From an uncultured Collinsella sp. (lineage in GTDB: Bacteria; Actinomycetota; Coriobacteriia; Coriobacteriales; Coriobacteriaceae), in NCBI GenBank assembly GCA_958348225.1, contig CATVYG010000012.1, positions 1-57,687 on the forward strand: a stretch of DNA of 57,687 nucleotides. The letters are read 5' to 3'. Under the pieces are notes generated by a model. It saw nothing but the letters and a program-made list of their open reading frames with translations, searched no databases and was not told the origin of the DNA. Shown in pieces: positions 7,731-18,655 of the stretch. Each line of letters starts with the position of its first letter. Position 1 is the stretch's first letter. The translations under genes and the position numbers were made by a program.

Positions 7731-10181
7731 CTAAATCAGCCTAAAATGCTCGAGCGCCGCAACGACGCCGTCGTGATCGACGGTGTCGGTCACGTAATCG
7801 GCCTTATCCTTGAGATAGTCCGGCGCGTTGCCCATGGCGATACCGACATCGACGGCGTTCATCAGCGAGACGTCATTGCTGGCATCGCCGATGCCGTATA
7901 CGGTTCCATGGTGGGGATCGAGGGCGTCGAGTACAGACTGGATGCCCCCGCGCTTCGTGCATTCGCGGGGCGAGATTTCGGTTACCTCGAGTTCGAGCTC
8001 GTTAAAGCACAGCAGCGGCTCAAGTGCCTTATCTTGAGCGATGTGGTTGGCGAGCGATGTAGACATCAAGATCTTGTAGACACTGTAATGTTGCAGCTGC
8101 GTGACTGCGTCGCCCAGGGTGCGCGCGTATCCGGGAGCATCGGGGGCATCGGCACTCATGCGCACGACGCCGTTGAGGCCCTCAAAGCGGATGACCTCGC
8201 CCGATTGCTCAAGGTAGGGGGCAAGACGCTGCAGCATACTGGGCGTCATCGACAGATCGCGAATTGCGTGTCCGTTGATCTCGGCGTAACCGCCCGCAAG
8301 ACAGACGATGCCGGTCCAGGGCAGCTCAAGAAGTTTGGGGTGGATGCAGCTCAGGGTGCGTCCCGTGCAGATAAAGGCCATGTTGCCGTTGGCGACAAAC
8401 TCGCGGATTGCCTGCGAAACCGCCTCGTTGGGATAGGGGGAGAGGTCCCGCTCGTCTTCGGGAAGGTCTTGGGCGAGCCTGGGGTCTTGCCAGGCGAGCG
8501 TTCCGTCGATATCGAAGAAGCAGATATCGCCGCGCTTATGGGCTGCGCTGGCGGCAGGGGAGGCCGAGGTGGTGGGCACAAATCCCGGCTCGAGGCCCAT
8601 GATCTGGTCAAAATGCTCTTTAACGCGGGGAACGGAGATGCCGATGACCACCTGGGCGGTCTTGCCCGTAATGATGAGGCCCTTGGCGCCCACCGCGACA
8701 AACGATGCGTTATCTGCAACGATGGAAGGGTCTGCGACCTCGACGCGCAGGCGCGTGGCGCAGTTGGTTGCGCCCACGATATTGCCAACGCCACCTAAAA
8801 GCTGAATTACCCGCTCAGCGAGGACGTGATCTTGATCGGATCGACTATCGACCTCGTCGTTGGGAGATTGCTCTTTGGCAAAGCCGCTTTCCGTTAAACG
8901 ATCGATTGCCGCGCGATTGGCGACATGATCCTCGCGGCCCGGCGTCTTAAGGTCATAGACCAAGATGAGCGCTCGAAAACTAACAAAAAAGATGAGGCTA
9001 AAGGCAAGGCCGATACCGAGCGCCAAAAGATAGGCACCGGCATGCGTGCGCATGAGCGGAATAAAGTTGAAGGCTGCCATCTCCATGAGGCCGCCTGAGA
9101 AGATGCCGACGATGCCAAAGAGATTCATGGTTGTGGCAAGGCAAGACGATAAGACGGCGTAGAGCAAAAAGAGCCCGGGGTGGGTGAACATAAAGAGAAA
9201 CTCGAGTGGCTCGGTAACGCCGCAAACCACCGAGGCGATGATGGCGGGAGCAAGGATGACCCTGAGGCCGGCGCGGCGCTCGGGTTTTGCGGTGGAGTAG
9301 AACGCAGCTGCGATGGCAGGAAGGCCAAAGAGCTTGACCCAGCCGGTGGCGGTAAAACCGGCCCACGGCGCAAGCTCATTAAGGGGGCGCGTGCTATGGG
9401 AGAGGATGGGGAGCAAGCTGCTCCACGTGGCGTAGATGCCGTCGTTAATGACCAGGTTGTCGTAGTAGATCGGCATGTAGAGCAGGTGGTGCAGCCCCAT
9501 GGGCTCGAGCGCTCGCTCCAAAAGCACAAAGATGCCCACGCCAAAGGGGCCGACGCTCGTAAGTGCATGGCGCAGCGTTTCGGTCATTGCGTATACGGAG
9601 GGCACGATGGCGGCCGAGATAGCGGCAAGGGCAAACACGGCAAAAAAGCTGATGAGGTAGACCAGCGAGGAGCCCGAGAAGGTGCCGAGCCAATCGGGAA
9701 CCTTGGCATCGTAGAAGCGGTCATGGATGGCGACGACGGTTGCCGATACCGCCAGCGGGCCGATAATGCCGGTGTCGAGCGTCTTGATGCCGTCGATGAT
9801 GGTGATGCCGCTAGCGGAGGTCAAAGACGACGGGTACTTAAGTCCAAGATTGTCTCCGCTCAGCTTAATGATCTCGCTCAAAAAGAAGCAGTAGGCAAAA
9901 TAGGCCACGAGTGCCTCGAGGCAGCAACGTGCCGGTTGTTTTTGGGCAAGGCCGATGGGCAGCGCTACAGCAAAAAGGAGCGGAAGGCGCTTAAAGACCG
10001 TCCACGAGCCGCGCTGGATGATGGTCCAAAAAACGTACCAAGGGGTTCCGTATACGGCGAGATCGCCGACGATGTCCGCAGTCGTTGCGAGAGCGGAGAC
10101 GCCGACCATGAGGCCTGATATAGAAAACAGCATGGCGGGAGCGAACATTGCCCCGCCAAAGCGTTGGATTTTTTGCAGCAT
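7731..10181 (-). CDS. PTS EIIC-EIIB fused to a Cof-type HAD phosphatase
   Basis: An 816-residue three-part protein. Residues 1-430 are a glucose/maltose-family EIIC permease with about ten membrane segments and the substrate loop GVTEPLEF. Residues 450-530 form an EIIB domain; Cys-474 in TNCATRLR is the expected phosphocysteine. After a short Ala/Ser linker, residues 550-816 form a HAD hydrolase with FFDIDGTL (Asp near 555) and a C-terminal GDASNDVSLM metal motif, typical of Cof/sugar-phosphatase types. No EIIA is attached, so a general EIIA would be needed. The fused phosphatase could act on the imported phosphosugar or a derived metabolite. Start follows GGAAGG with 7-base spacing. Divergent from a GntR regulator with shared operator palindromes. 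Confidence 0.92.
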   Translation of the reverse strand: MLQKIQRFGGAMFAPAMLFSISGLMVGVSALATTADIVGDLAVYGTPWYVFWTIIQRGSWTVFKRLPLLFAVALPIGLAQKQPARCCLEALVAYFAYCFFLSEIIKLSGDNLGLKYPSSLTSASGITIIDGIKTLDTGIIGPLAVSATVVAIHDRFYDAKVPDWLGTFSGSSLVYLISFFAVFALAAISAAIVPSVYAMTETLRHALTSVGPFGVGIFVLLERALEPMGLHHLLYMPIYYDNLVINDGIYATWSSLLPILSHSTRPLNELAPWAGFTATGWVKLFGLPAIAAAFYSTAKPERRAGLRVILAPAIIASVVCGVTEPLEFLFMFTHPGLFLLYAVLSSCLATTMNLFGIVGIFSGGLMEMAAFNFIPLMRTHAGAYLLALGIGLAFSLIFFVSFRALILVYDLKTPGREDHVANRAAIDRLTESGFAKEQSPNDEVDSRSDQDHVLAERVIQLLGGVGNIVGATNCATRLRVEVADPSIVADNASFVAVGAKGLIITGKTAQVVIGISVPRVKEHFDQIMGLEPGFVPTTSASPAASAAHKRGDICFFDIDGTLAWQDPRLAQDLPEDERDLSPYPNEAVSQAIREFVANGNMAFICTGRTLSCIHPKLLELPWTGIVCLAGGYAEINGHAIRDLSMTPSMLQRLAPYLEQSGEVIRFEGLNGVVRMSADAPDAPGYARTLGDAVTQLQHYSVYKILMSTSLANHIAQDKALEPLLCFNELELEVTEISPRECTKRGGIQSVLDALDPHHGTVYGIGDASNDVSLMNAVDVGIAMGNAPDYLKDKADYVTDTVDHDGVVAALEHFRLI

Positions 10182-10222
10182 GTTCTGCCTTCCGAATATC
10201 GAGGCGCGTTGCGCGTGGGGAA

Positions 10223-10234
10223 ACGTTTAAACAA
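10223..10234. promoter_or_regulatory. Operator-like palindrome 1 (PTS-HAD side)
   Basis: ACGTTTAAACAA matches the consensus TTGTTTAAACAA at 10 of 12 positions. It lies about 40 bp upstream of the PTS-HAD start codon. Confidence 0.6.
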
Positions 10235-10344
10235 TGGATTCATTGTAGAGGACCAGACGATTGTCGTACCGGCAGTTTTGAGCGAAACCGATTTGGGCAT
10301 GACAGAAACCGTCAACGGTTAAATCCTGTCGCTTTACCGATATT

Positions 10345-10356
10345 CGGTTTAAACAA
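10345..10356. promoter_or_regulatory. Operator-like palindrome 2 (GntR side)
   Basis: CGGTTTAAACAA matches the consensus TTGTTTAAACAA at 10 of 12 positions. It lies about 55 bp upstream of the GntR start, suggesting autoregulation. Confidence 0.6.
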
Positions 10357-10410
10357 CTTTAAGAAATGCTATCGTGCCTAGCCGGAAATGAACAATATAG
10401 AGGTGAAACA

Positions 10411-11130
10411 ATGCCAAAAGCGATATACGAAGGAATCTACCGAGAAATACGCTCGCGCATCATTAATGGGACCTATGCGTTTCAGGAGATGCTGCCAACC
10501 GAAGCCGAGCTGACCGCGGAGTTCGGATGCACTCGCAATACCGTCCGTCGCGCCTTGAGTATGCTGGCCGACGGGATGTTTGTGCAGCCCATACACGGCA
10601 AGGGCGTGCGCGTTATTTGGCTTAAGGGCGAAACCGACATGTTGGGCGCACTCGAAGAGGTTGAGTCGTTTGGCGAGTTTGCAAAACGCAACAATGCCGT
10701 TGCATCGACGGTCGTTAAGTCCTTTGAACATTTGATTTGCACCGAGCAGCTCTCTTGTCGCCTGGGCTTTAGGGTGGGCGAGGAGCTTATTCGCGTAGTG
10801 CGTGTCCGAAGCCTCAACGGCAACGCGCGCCAAGTGGACCATGGCTATTTTTTGGCGTCGATCGCCAAGGGCCTGACCCCCGAGATCGCGGCAGATTCTA
10901 TTTACGGCTATCTGGAGCACAAGCGCGGTGTCAAAGTGATGGCGAGCCGCCGTACGGTGAGTGTCGAGCTCGCCAACGATGAAGACTGCAGCTATCTTGA
11001 CCTCGGCAAATACAACTGCGTTGCCGTCATGGAGAGTCAGTCGTACACCTCGGATGGCATCTTGTTTGAGGTGACGCACACTCGCACACACCCCGAGATC
11101 TTCCATTACCGCGTCAATTCCAAGCGATAG
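10411..11130 (+). CDS. GntR/HutC-family regulator, TreR-like
   Basis: A 239-residue regulator starting at the ATG at 10411 after AGAGGTG. Residues 1-70 form a winged helix-turn-helix (IYREIRSRIINGTY...PTEAELTAEFGCTRNTVRRAL) and residues 80-239 a UTRA effector domain ending in a family-like FHYRVNSKR. It sits divergently from the PTS-HAD gene and directly upstream of the maltose-type ABC operon. HutC-type relatives such as B. subtilis TreR bind TTGTATATACAA-like palindromes. Five closely similar palindromes occur in front of this gene and its sugar-utilization neighbours, so it is the natural candidate to control them. The effector is probably a sugar phosphate or oligosaccharide; this is inferred. 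Confidence 0.9.
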   Translation: MPKAIYEGIYREIRSRIINGTYAFQEMLPTEAELTAEFGCTRNTVRRALSMLADGMFVQPIHGKGVRVIWLKGETDMLGALEEVESFGEFAKRNNAVASTVVKSFEHLICTEQLSCRLGFRVGEELIRVVRVRSLNGNARQVDHGYFLASIAKGLTPEIAADSIYGYLEHKRGVKVMASRRTVSVELANDEDCSYLDLGKYNCVAVMESQSYTSDGILFEVTHTRTHPEIFHYRVNSKR

Positions 11131-11168
11131 CCGGCTAGCTCGCAGCCTGACGAGACTCATGCCCTCAA

Positions 11169-11223
11169 AGAGAAAACGCCCGGTCAAACCGACGATGCAT
11201 CGGCTTGACCGGGCGTTTTCTCT
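11169..11223 (+). terminator. Strong terminator after the GntR gene
   Basis: The 19-bp stem AGAGAAAACGCCCGGTCAA and its perfect complement, with T-rich flank on both strands, could work bidirectionally. Confidence 0.9.
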
Positions 11224-11241
11224 GCATTCGATAACAAATAA

Positions 11242-11253
11242 TTGTTTATACAA
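11242..11253. promoter_or_regulatory. Operator-like palindrome 3 (ABC operon, distal)
   Basis: TTGTTTATACAA matches the consensus at 11 of 12 positions. It lies about 190 bp upstream of the substrate-binding protein. Confidence 0.65.
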
Positions 11254-11316
11254 AACTTGTCAAGTATCAAGTTGAAATTACCGTTCACTGAAGTTTTTCT
11301 ACCGCTCTAGTAATAC

Positions 11317-11328
11317 TTGTTCAAACAA
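11317..11328. promoter_or_regulatory. Operator-like palindrome 4 (ABC operon, proximal)
   Basis: TTGTTCAAACAA, 11 of 12 to consensus, lies about 110 bp upstream of the substrate-binding protein and 75 bp from site 3. The pair could support cooperative binding. Confidence 0.65.
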
Positions 11329-11436
11329 CTAGCCAAATAGCGTATCGTACAAATCAGCAAAAGGGGCAAAGTCCCCGAGCCAATCTCCGAAGGCGGCGGC
11401 AAAGGGTGCCGCCACGGTGTGAAAGGGTGGATTGTA

Positions 11437-12753
11437 ATGAAGAACGAAATGAGCAGAAGGCAGTTCCTGGGCTTTGCTGGTTCCGCGGCTGCGGTTCTTG
11501 GTCTGGGTCTCGTGGGCTGCGGTGGTTCTGCCGGCTCCGGCTCCTCTGCTTCTGGTGACGCTGCCGAGGTCTACTTCCTCCAATTCAAGCCCGAGGTCGA
11601 CAAGGAGTGGAAGGAGATCGCCAAGGCCTATAAGAAGGAGAAGGGCGTCGAGGTCAAGATCGTGACCGCTGCCTCCAACACCTACGAGGAGAAGCTCAAG
11701 TCCGAGATGTCCAAGAGCTCCGCTCCGACCCTGTTCCAGGTCAACGGCCCCACCGGCCTTAAGAACTGGAAGGATTACTGCGCCGACCTGTCCGATACCA
11801 AGCTCCGCGGTGAGCTCATTGACGACTCCCTGGCTCTGCAGTCCGATGGCAAGGATCTGGGTATCGACTGGGTCCAGGAGAGCTACGGCATCATCTACAA
11901 CAAGCAGCTGCTCGAGAAGGCTGGCTACAAGGCCGAGGACATCAACTCCTTCGACAAGCTGAAGGCTTGTGCCGACGACATCCAGGCCCGCAAGGACGAG
12001 CTTGGCATTGAGGGTGCCTTCACTTCTGCTGGCATGGATGACTCCTCCAGCTGGCGCTACACCACCCACCTCGCCAACCTCCCGCTCTACTACGAGTTCG
12101 AGAAGGAGCACAACCAGGAGGACGACGAGATCAAGGGCGAGTATCTCGACAACTTCAAGCAGATTTTCGACCTGTACATCACCGACTCCACCTGCGATCC
12201 TTCGCAGCTTGCCTCCAAGACCGGCGACGACGCCACCAACGAGTTCGCAACCGGCAAGGCCGTCTTCTATCAGAACGGCTCCTGGGCCTACGCTGACCTC
12301 ACCAAGGCCGGCATGACCGACGATCAGATTGGCATGATGCCCATCTACATCGGTGTCGACGGCGAGGAGAACCAGGGCCTGTGCTCCGGCGGCGAGAACT
12401 ACTGGTGCGTCAGCTCCCAGGCTTCCGAGGATGCCCAGAAGGCCACCGAGGACTTCATGTATTGGTGCGTCACTTCTGACACCGCCACCAGCATCATCGC
12501 TGACAAGATGGGTCTGACTGCCCCGTTCAAGAGCGCCAAGGAAACCACCAACGTCTTCTCGCAGCAGGCCGTCGCCATGGCCAAGGACGGCAAGAAGACC
12601 GTCGCTTGGGACTTCGTCTACATCCCCTCTGAGGAGTGGAAGAAGAACCTCAAGCAGGCTCTGATCGCCTATGCTGCCGACAACAGCAAGTGGGACGGCG
12701 TCAAGAATGCCTTCGTCGATGGCTGGAAGACCGAGAAGGCTGCTTCCGAGTAA
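11437..12753 (+). CDS. Maltose-type ABC transporter substrate-binding lipoprotein
   Basis: A 438-residue extracytoplasmic solute-binding protein of the carbohydrate (family 1) type. The ATG at 11437 is favoured by GAAAGGGTGG just upstream; a GTG at 11419 is in frame. The N-terminus combines a twin-arginine-like SRRQFLG motif with a lipobox ending LVGC near residue 27, so it is probably a Tat-exported lipoprotein. A Gly/Ser-rich linker precedes the mature domain. It leads an operon with two permeases and an ATPase. A GC-rich stem after the stop probably leaves this transcript more abundant than the distal genes. The adjacent phosphorylase and MalQ suggest maltodextrin as substrate; this is inferred. 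Confidence 0.93.
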   Translation: MKNEMSRRQFLGFAGSAAAVLGLGLVGCGGSAGSGSSASGDAAEVYFLQFKPEVDKEWKEIAKAYKKEKGVEVKIVTAASNTYEEKLKSEMSKSSAPTLFQVNGPTGLKNWKDYCADLSDTKLRGELIDDSLALQSDGKDLGIDWVQESYGIIYNKQLLEKAGYKAEDINSFDKLKACADDIQARKDELGIEGAFTSAGMDDSSSWRYTTHLANLPLYYEFEKEHNQEDDEIKGEYLDNFKQIFDLYITDSTCDPSQLASKTGDDATNEFATGKAVFYQNGSWAYADLTKAGMTDDQIGMMPIYIGVDGEENQGLCSGGENYWCVSSQASEDAQKATEDFMYWCVTSDTATSIIADKMGLTAPFKSAKETTNVFSQQAVAMAKDGKKTVAWDFVYIPSEEWKKNLKQALIAYAADNSKWDGVKNAFVDGWKTEKAASE

Positions 12754-12784
12754 GTAGTTGCTGCCCAAGCTATCTGATTAGCGA

Positions 12785-12820
12785 CAGGGGGCGGGCAGAC
12801 GTTGGTTTGCCCGCCCCCTG
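12785..12820 (+). promoter_or_regulatory. Intercistronic stem-loop after the binding protein
   Basis: CAGGGGGCGGGC pairs with GCCCGCCCCCTG but has no T tract. It is typical of transcript-stabilising or partially terminating stems between a binding-protein gene and its permease genes. Confidence 0.7.
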
Positions 12821-12840
12821 CATATTGAAAGGACCCTTCT

Positions 12841-13695
12841 ATGGGCAAAGCACTCAAGCGCTGGTGGCCGCTCTTTATGCTGCCCACGTGCCTGGCGTTT
12901 ATGATCGGGTTCGTGATTCCCTTTATCCAGGGCTTCTATCTCTCGTTCTGCCAGTTTATTACCATCAACAATACGCACTTTGTCGGTATCGAGAACTACG
13001 TGCGCGCACTGTCCGATCCGCAGTTTGCCACGTCGTTCTTCTTTACCGTGGCGTTTGCCTTCCTGTCGACGGTGCTCATCAACGTGATCGCCCTCGCCAT
13101 TGCGCAGGCGCTCACCCGCAAAGCGCTCAAGGGCACCAATATCTTCCGTACGATCTTCTTTATGCCCAATCTGATCGGCGGCATCGTGCTGGGCTACATC
13201 TGGCAGATTCTGATCAACTGCCTACTCTCCAACGTGGGCGCCCAGCTCATTGCCCTTAACTCTGCTGCTGGCTTCTGGGGCCTTATCATCCTGACCCTGT
13301 GGCAGCAGGTCGGCTACATGATGATCATCTACATCGCTGGTCTGCAGTCCATTCCGTCCGACTACATCGAGGCCGCCAAGGTCGACGGTGCCACGGCATG
13401 GCAGACGTTTTGGAAGGTTAAGATCCCTAACCTGATGCCGACCATCACCATCTGCCTGTTCCTGTCCATCACCAACGGCTTTAAGCTGTTCGACCAGAAC
13501 CTCGCCCTTACCGGCGGCGCCCCCGCGCACTCCACCGAGATGCTCGCCCTGAACATCTACAACACGTTCTATTCGCGTGCCGGTATCGCATGGCAGGGCA
13601 TCGGTCAGGCCAAGGCGGTTATCTTCTGCATCCTGGTCGTAGCCATCTCCATGATTCAGCTTAAGGCCACGAGGTCCAAGGAGGTGCAGCAGTAA
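12841..13695 (+). CDS. ABC transporter permease, MalF/UgpA type
   Basis: A 284-residue inner-membrane permease with about six hydrophobic segments. It has the EAA loop (near 170-190) that docks to the ATPase, seen as DYIEAAKVDGATAWQTFWKV. Such proteins import oligosaccharides delivered by the binding protein upstream. Start follows GAAAGGACCC. Its stop overlaps the next permease by one base, so translation is probably coupled. Confidence 0.92.
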   Translation: MGKALKRWWPLFMLPTCLAFMIGFVIPFIQGFYLSFCQFITINNTHFVGIENYVRALSDPQFATSFFFTVAFAFLSTVLINVIALAIAQALTRKALKGTNIFRTIFFMPNLIGGIVLGYIWQILINCLLSNVGAQLIALNSAAGFWGLIILTLWQQVGYMMIIYIAGLQSIPSDYIEAAKVDGATAWQTFWKVKIPNLMPTITICLFLSITNGFKLFDQNLALTGGAPAHSTEMLALNIYNTFYSRAGIAWQGIGQAKAVIFCILVVAISMIQLKATRSKEVQQ

Positions 13696-14534
13696 TGAAA
13701 CGCGATAAGGCTCTTAACCGCGCGCTCTCGATTTTCTTTACGATTCTGTCGCTCGCGTGGATCTACCCCGTGTTCATGATTGCGCTCAATTCCTTTAAAA
13801 AGGCAACTGCAATCAGCACCACCACGGCATTCGATTTGCTCACGCCCGAGACGTTCAACGGCCTCGCAAACTACATGCATGCCCTTAACGAGCAGGGCTT
13901 TGCTTCGGCATTTATGTACTCGCTCATCATCACGGTCACGTCGGTCGTGCTGATTCTGGTGTGCTGCTCCATGTGTGCTTGGTACGTAGTGCGCGTCAAC
14001 AGCAAGATCTCGAACTTCTTCTATTACCTGTTCGTCTTCTCGATGGTCGTGCCCTTCCAGATGCTCATGTTCACGCTGTCCAATTTGGCGGACCGCATCG
14101 GCTTCAACACGCCGTTCAACATCTGCTTTATCTACCTCGGCTTTGGCGCGGGCCTGGCGGTCTTTATGTTCGCCGGCTTTGTAAAGAACATCCCGCTCGA
14201 GATCGAAGAGGCGGCCATGATCGACGGCTGCAACCCGGTCCAGGTGTTCTTTAAGATCGTCCTTCCCATCATGAAGCCCACCTATCTTTCGGTCGGCATC
14301 CTCGAGACCATGTGGGTCTGGAACGACTATCTGCTGCCCTACCTTACGCTCGACTCCACCAAGTACAAGACCATTCCTATCTTGATCCAGTACTTCCGCG
14401 GCGGCTACGGCCACGTCGAGCTCGGCCCCATGATGGCCTGCATCATGATGGTCGTTATCCCCATCGTCATCATGTACATCCTCTGTCAGAAGTACATCAT
14501 CGACGGCGTGGTGGCAGGTGCCGTCAAGGGCTAA
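13695..14534 (+). CDS. ABC transporter permease, MalG/UgpE type
   Basis: A 279-residue partner permease with six predicted membrane segments. Its EAA loop EIEEAAMIDGCNPVQVFF lies near residues 170-190, and the C-terminus is short and ends within the last membrane helix region, as in MalG relatives. It overlaps the preceding permease by one base (ATG at 13695). Together the two form the membrane channel. Confidence 0.92.
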   Translation: MKRDKALNRALSIFFTILSLAWIYPVFMIALNSFKKATAISTTTAFDLLTPETFNGLANYMHALNEQGFASAFMYSLIITVTSVVLILVCCSMCAWYVVRVNSKISNFFYYLFVFSMVVPFQMLMFTLSNLADRIGFNTPFNICFIYLGFGAGLAVFMFAGFVKNIPLEIEEAAMIDGCNPVQVFFKIVLPIMKPTYLSVGILETMWVWNDYLLPYLTLDSTKYKTIPILIQYFRGGYGHVELGPMMACIMMVVIPIVIMYILCQKYIIDGVVAGAVKG

Positions 14535-14602
14535 TGCCGTAACTGTTTTGCAAGTTTCTGCGGCGCCCCTCAGCGCGGCGCCGCATATCGAAAGGTAGAG
14601 AC

Positions 14603-15802
14603 ATGGCCGAGATCGTTCTCAAACATGTTCAGAAGGTGTATCCCAACAACGAGTCAAAAAAGAAAGGCTTCTTTGGCAAAAAGAAGAAGACCGAGGAGAA
14701 GAAGCACAACCTCAAGGTTACCGAGGACGGTGTGCTCGCTGTAGAGGACTTCAACCTCACCGTTCACGACCAGGAGTTCGTCGTCCTCGTTGGCCCCTCT
14801 GGCTGCGGTAAGTCCACGACGATGCGCATGGTCGCCGGCCTGGAGGACATTACCTCGGGCGATGTGCTCATCGACGGCAAGCGTGTCAACGACGTGGCGC
14901 CCAAGGACCGCGACATCGCCATGGTGTTCCAGAGCTACGCTCTGTACCCCAATATGACGGTGTACGAGAACATGGCATTTACGCTCGAGCTCAAGAAGGT
15001 TCCCAAGGACGAGATCGACCGCAAGGTTCGCTCTGCTGCCGAGATTCTGGGCATTACCGAGTACCTCGACCGTAAGCCCAAGGCGCTCTCCGGCGGCCAG
15101 CGCCAGCGTGTCGCTATCGGCCGCGCCATCGTGCGTGACCCCAAGGTCTTCCTGATGGACGAGCCGCTGTCCAACCTGGACGCCAAGCTTCGTAACCAGA
15201 TGCGTGCCGAGCTCATTAAGCTGCGCCACGAGATCAAGGGCACGTTCATTTATGTTACTCACGACCAGACCGAGGCTATGACCCTCGGTGACCGTATCGT
15301 GGTCATGAAGGACGGCGTTGTCCAGCAGATCGCCACGCCGCAGGAGGTCTTCAACCATCCCGCGAACATCTTCGTCGCCGGCTTCATCGGCGTGCCGCAG
15401 ATGAACTTCTTCGATGCCCAGCTGGTGCGCTCGGGCAACGGCTTTACCGTCAAGACCGAGGATATGAACGTGGCGCTCGCCCCCGAGACTTGCGCTCAGC
15501 TTGCCCTCAACTGGGACGGCGGCGACGTGAAGGAGATTACGGCCGGCGTGCGTCCCGAGCAGATCCTGCTTGCCGACAAGGGCGAGGAGGGCGCGCTCCA
15601 GGGTACCGTCGAGGTGACCGAGCTCATGGGCTCGACCGAGCATGTCCACGTGACCGCTCCCGACGGCCAGTTTGTCCTGATTATCCCCGTCGTCGACCTC
15701 GAGGCCAAGGGCGCGCTCAAGGCTGGCGACACCATCTGGTTCAAGTTCGAGAAGAACGCGACCCACCTCTTCGATAAGGTCTCTGGCAAGAACCTTATCT
15801 AG
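14603..15802 (+). CDS. Sugar ABC transporter ATPase, MsmK/UgpC type, with Lys-rich insertion
   Basis: A 399-residue ATPase: Walker A GPSGCGKST, signature LSGGQRQRVAIGRA, Walker B VFLMDEPLSNLD and H-loop THDQTEAM, then a C-terminal TOBE/OB regulatory region (about 265-399). It is preceded by ATCGAAAGGTAGAG. Compared with typical MsmK, about 30 extra residues (roughly 14-42, very Lys/Glu-rich) interrupt the first beta strands, between the VYPNN and VLAVEDFNL segments. The insert would lie on the surface near the adenine-binding strand. It energises the two permeases upstream; MsmK types often serve several sugar importers. Confidence 0.93.
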   Translation: MAEIVLKHVQKVYPNNESKKKGFFGKKKKTEEKKHNLKVTEDGVLAVEDFNLTVHDQEFVVLVGPSGCGKSTTMRMVAGLEDITSGDVLIDGKRVNDVAPKDRDIAMVFQSYALYPNMTVYENMAFTLELKKVPKDEIDRKVRSAAEILGITEYLDRKPKALSGGQRQRVAIGRAIVRDPKVFLMDEPLSNLDAKLRNQMRAELIKLRHEIKGTFIYVTHDQTEAMTLGDRIVVMKDGVVQQIATPQEVFNHPANIFVAGFIGVPQMNFFDAQLVRSGNGFTVKTEDMNVALAPETCAQLALNWDGGDVKEITAGVRPEQILLADKGEEGALQGTVEVTELMGSTEHVHVTAPDGQFVLIIPVVDLEAKGALKAGDTIWFKFEKNATHLFDKVSGKNLI

Positions 15803-15870
15803 GCCCGGTGCATCCAGGCCCTCCCTTTGGGCGACTGCGGTATTGCCATCCTTTTGCCGCGGTCACATAT

Positions 15871-15917
15871 AAGGCTCCCCTCCCGTCCACTGGGCGAGAG
15901 GGGAGCCTTTCTTTGTG
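15871..15917 (+). terminator. Terminator of the ABC sugar operon
   Basis: AAGGCTCCCCTC pairs with GAGGGGAGCCTT, followed by TCTTTG. Confidence 0.88.
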
Positions 15918-15941
15918 TTGGGGCTGTCTGACCGGTCGTTT

Positions 15942-16159
15942 GTCTCGATCTGTAACGGGTGAGGCTGATTTCGGACGTTAGATGTTACAGATCGAGACGG
16001 TTCCGCTGAGCTAACCATTTCATCTAAATCTGTAACACCGAAGGTGAATTTCAGCTGCTAGATGTTACAGATCGAGATAAACCCAAGGGGAGGGGCCGGT
16101 ATGTCTCAATCTGTAACAGCTGGGACCGTTTTTACCGAGTAGTTGTTACAGATCGAGAT
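15942..16159. repeat. Three-unit array of palindromic repeats, period 80-81 bp
   Basis: Units lie at 15942-15998, 16022-16077 and 16103-16159. Each begins with a TCTCGATCTGTAAC-like arm and ends with its reverse complement GTTACAGATCGAGA, enclosing about 27 less conserved bases. Right arms are almost invariant; left arms vary slightly. Spacers of 23-25 bp are unrelated. The 15803-16259 interval otherwise holds only two terminators and no gene. Confidence 0.85.
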
Positions 16160-16198
16160 TGTTTGGCCGAGTTGGGTCGCAGGGTAACGTGCGGGCAC

Positions 16199-16230
16199 AA
16201 AAAACGGAGCCGTGTTGCCACGACTCCGTT
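16199..16230 (-). terminator. Terminator of the malQ-glgP operon
   Basis: On the minus strand AACGGAGTCGTG and CACGGCTCCGTT form a stem followed by a run of T residues. Confidence 0.88.
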
Positions 16231-16259
16231 TCTCAAGAGGATGGGTAAGGGAAGCGAAA

Positions 16260-18527
<2,268 letters not shown>

Positions 18528-18572
18528 GTTTTCTCCTGTGATGGGTTGTTTCATGTCTGCAATTCATAAGAA

Positions 18573-18607
18573 GCCCGCGCGAGGGGATTGGGGTGGCCTC
18601 GCGCGGG
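18573..18607 (-). terminator. Stem-loop between malQ and glgP
   Basis: CCCGCGCGAGG pairs with CCTCGCGCGGG, followed on the minus strand by CTTCTTATG. It probably attenuates read-through from malQ into glgP. Confidence 0.6.
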
Positions 18608-18655
18608 AAAAGCAAGCGCGTCCGCACGGTGGGGAGGGGTCAGGCGCGGTAGCTC

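Noticed and set aside
15942..16159. CRISPR array
   Set aside because: Only three units are present. The conserved parts are the two complementary arms of each unit rather than identical direct repeats with unique spacers, and no cas gene is nearby.
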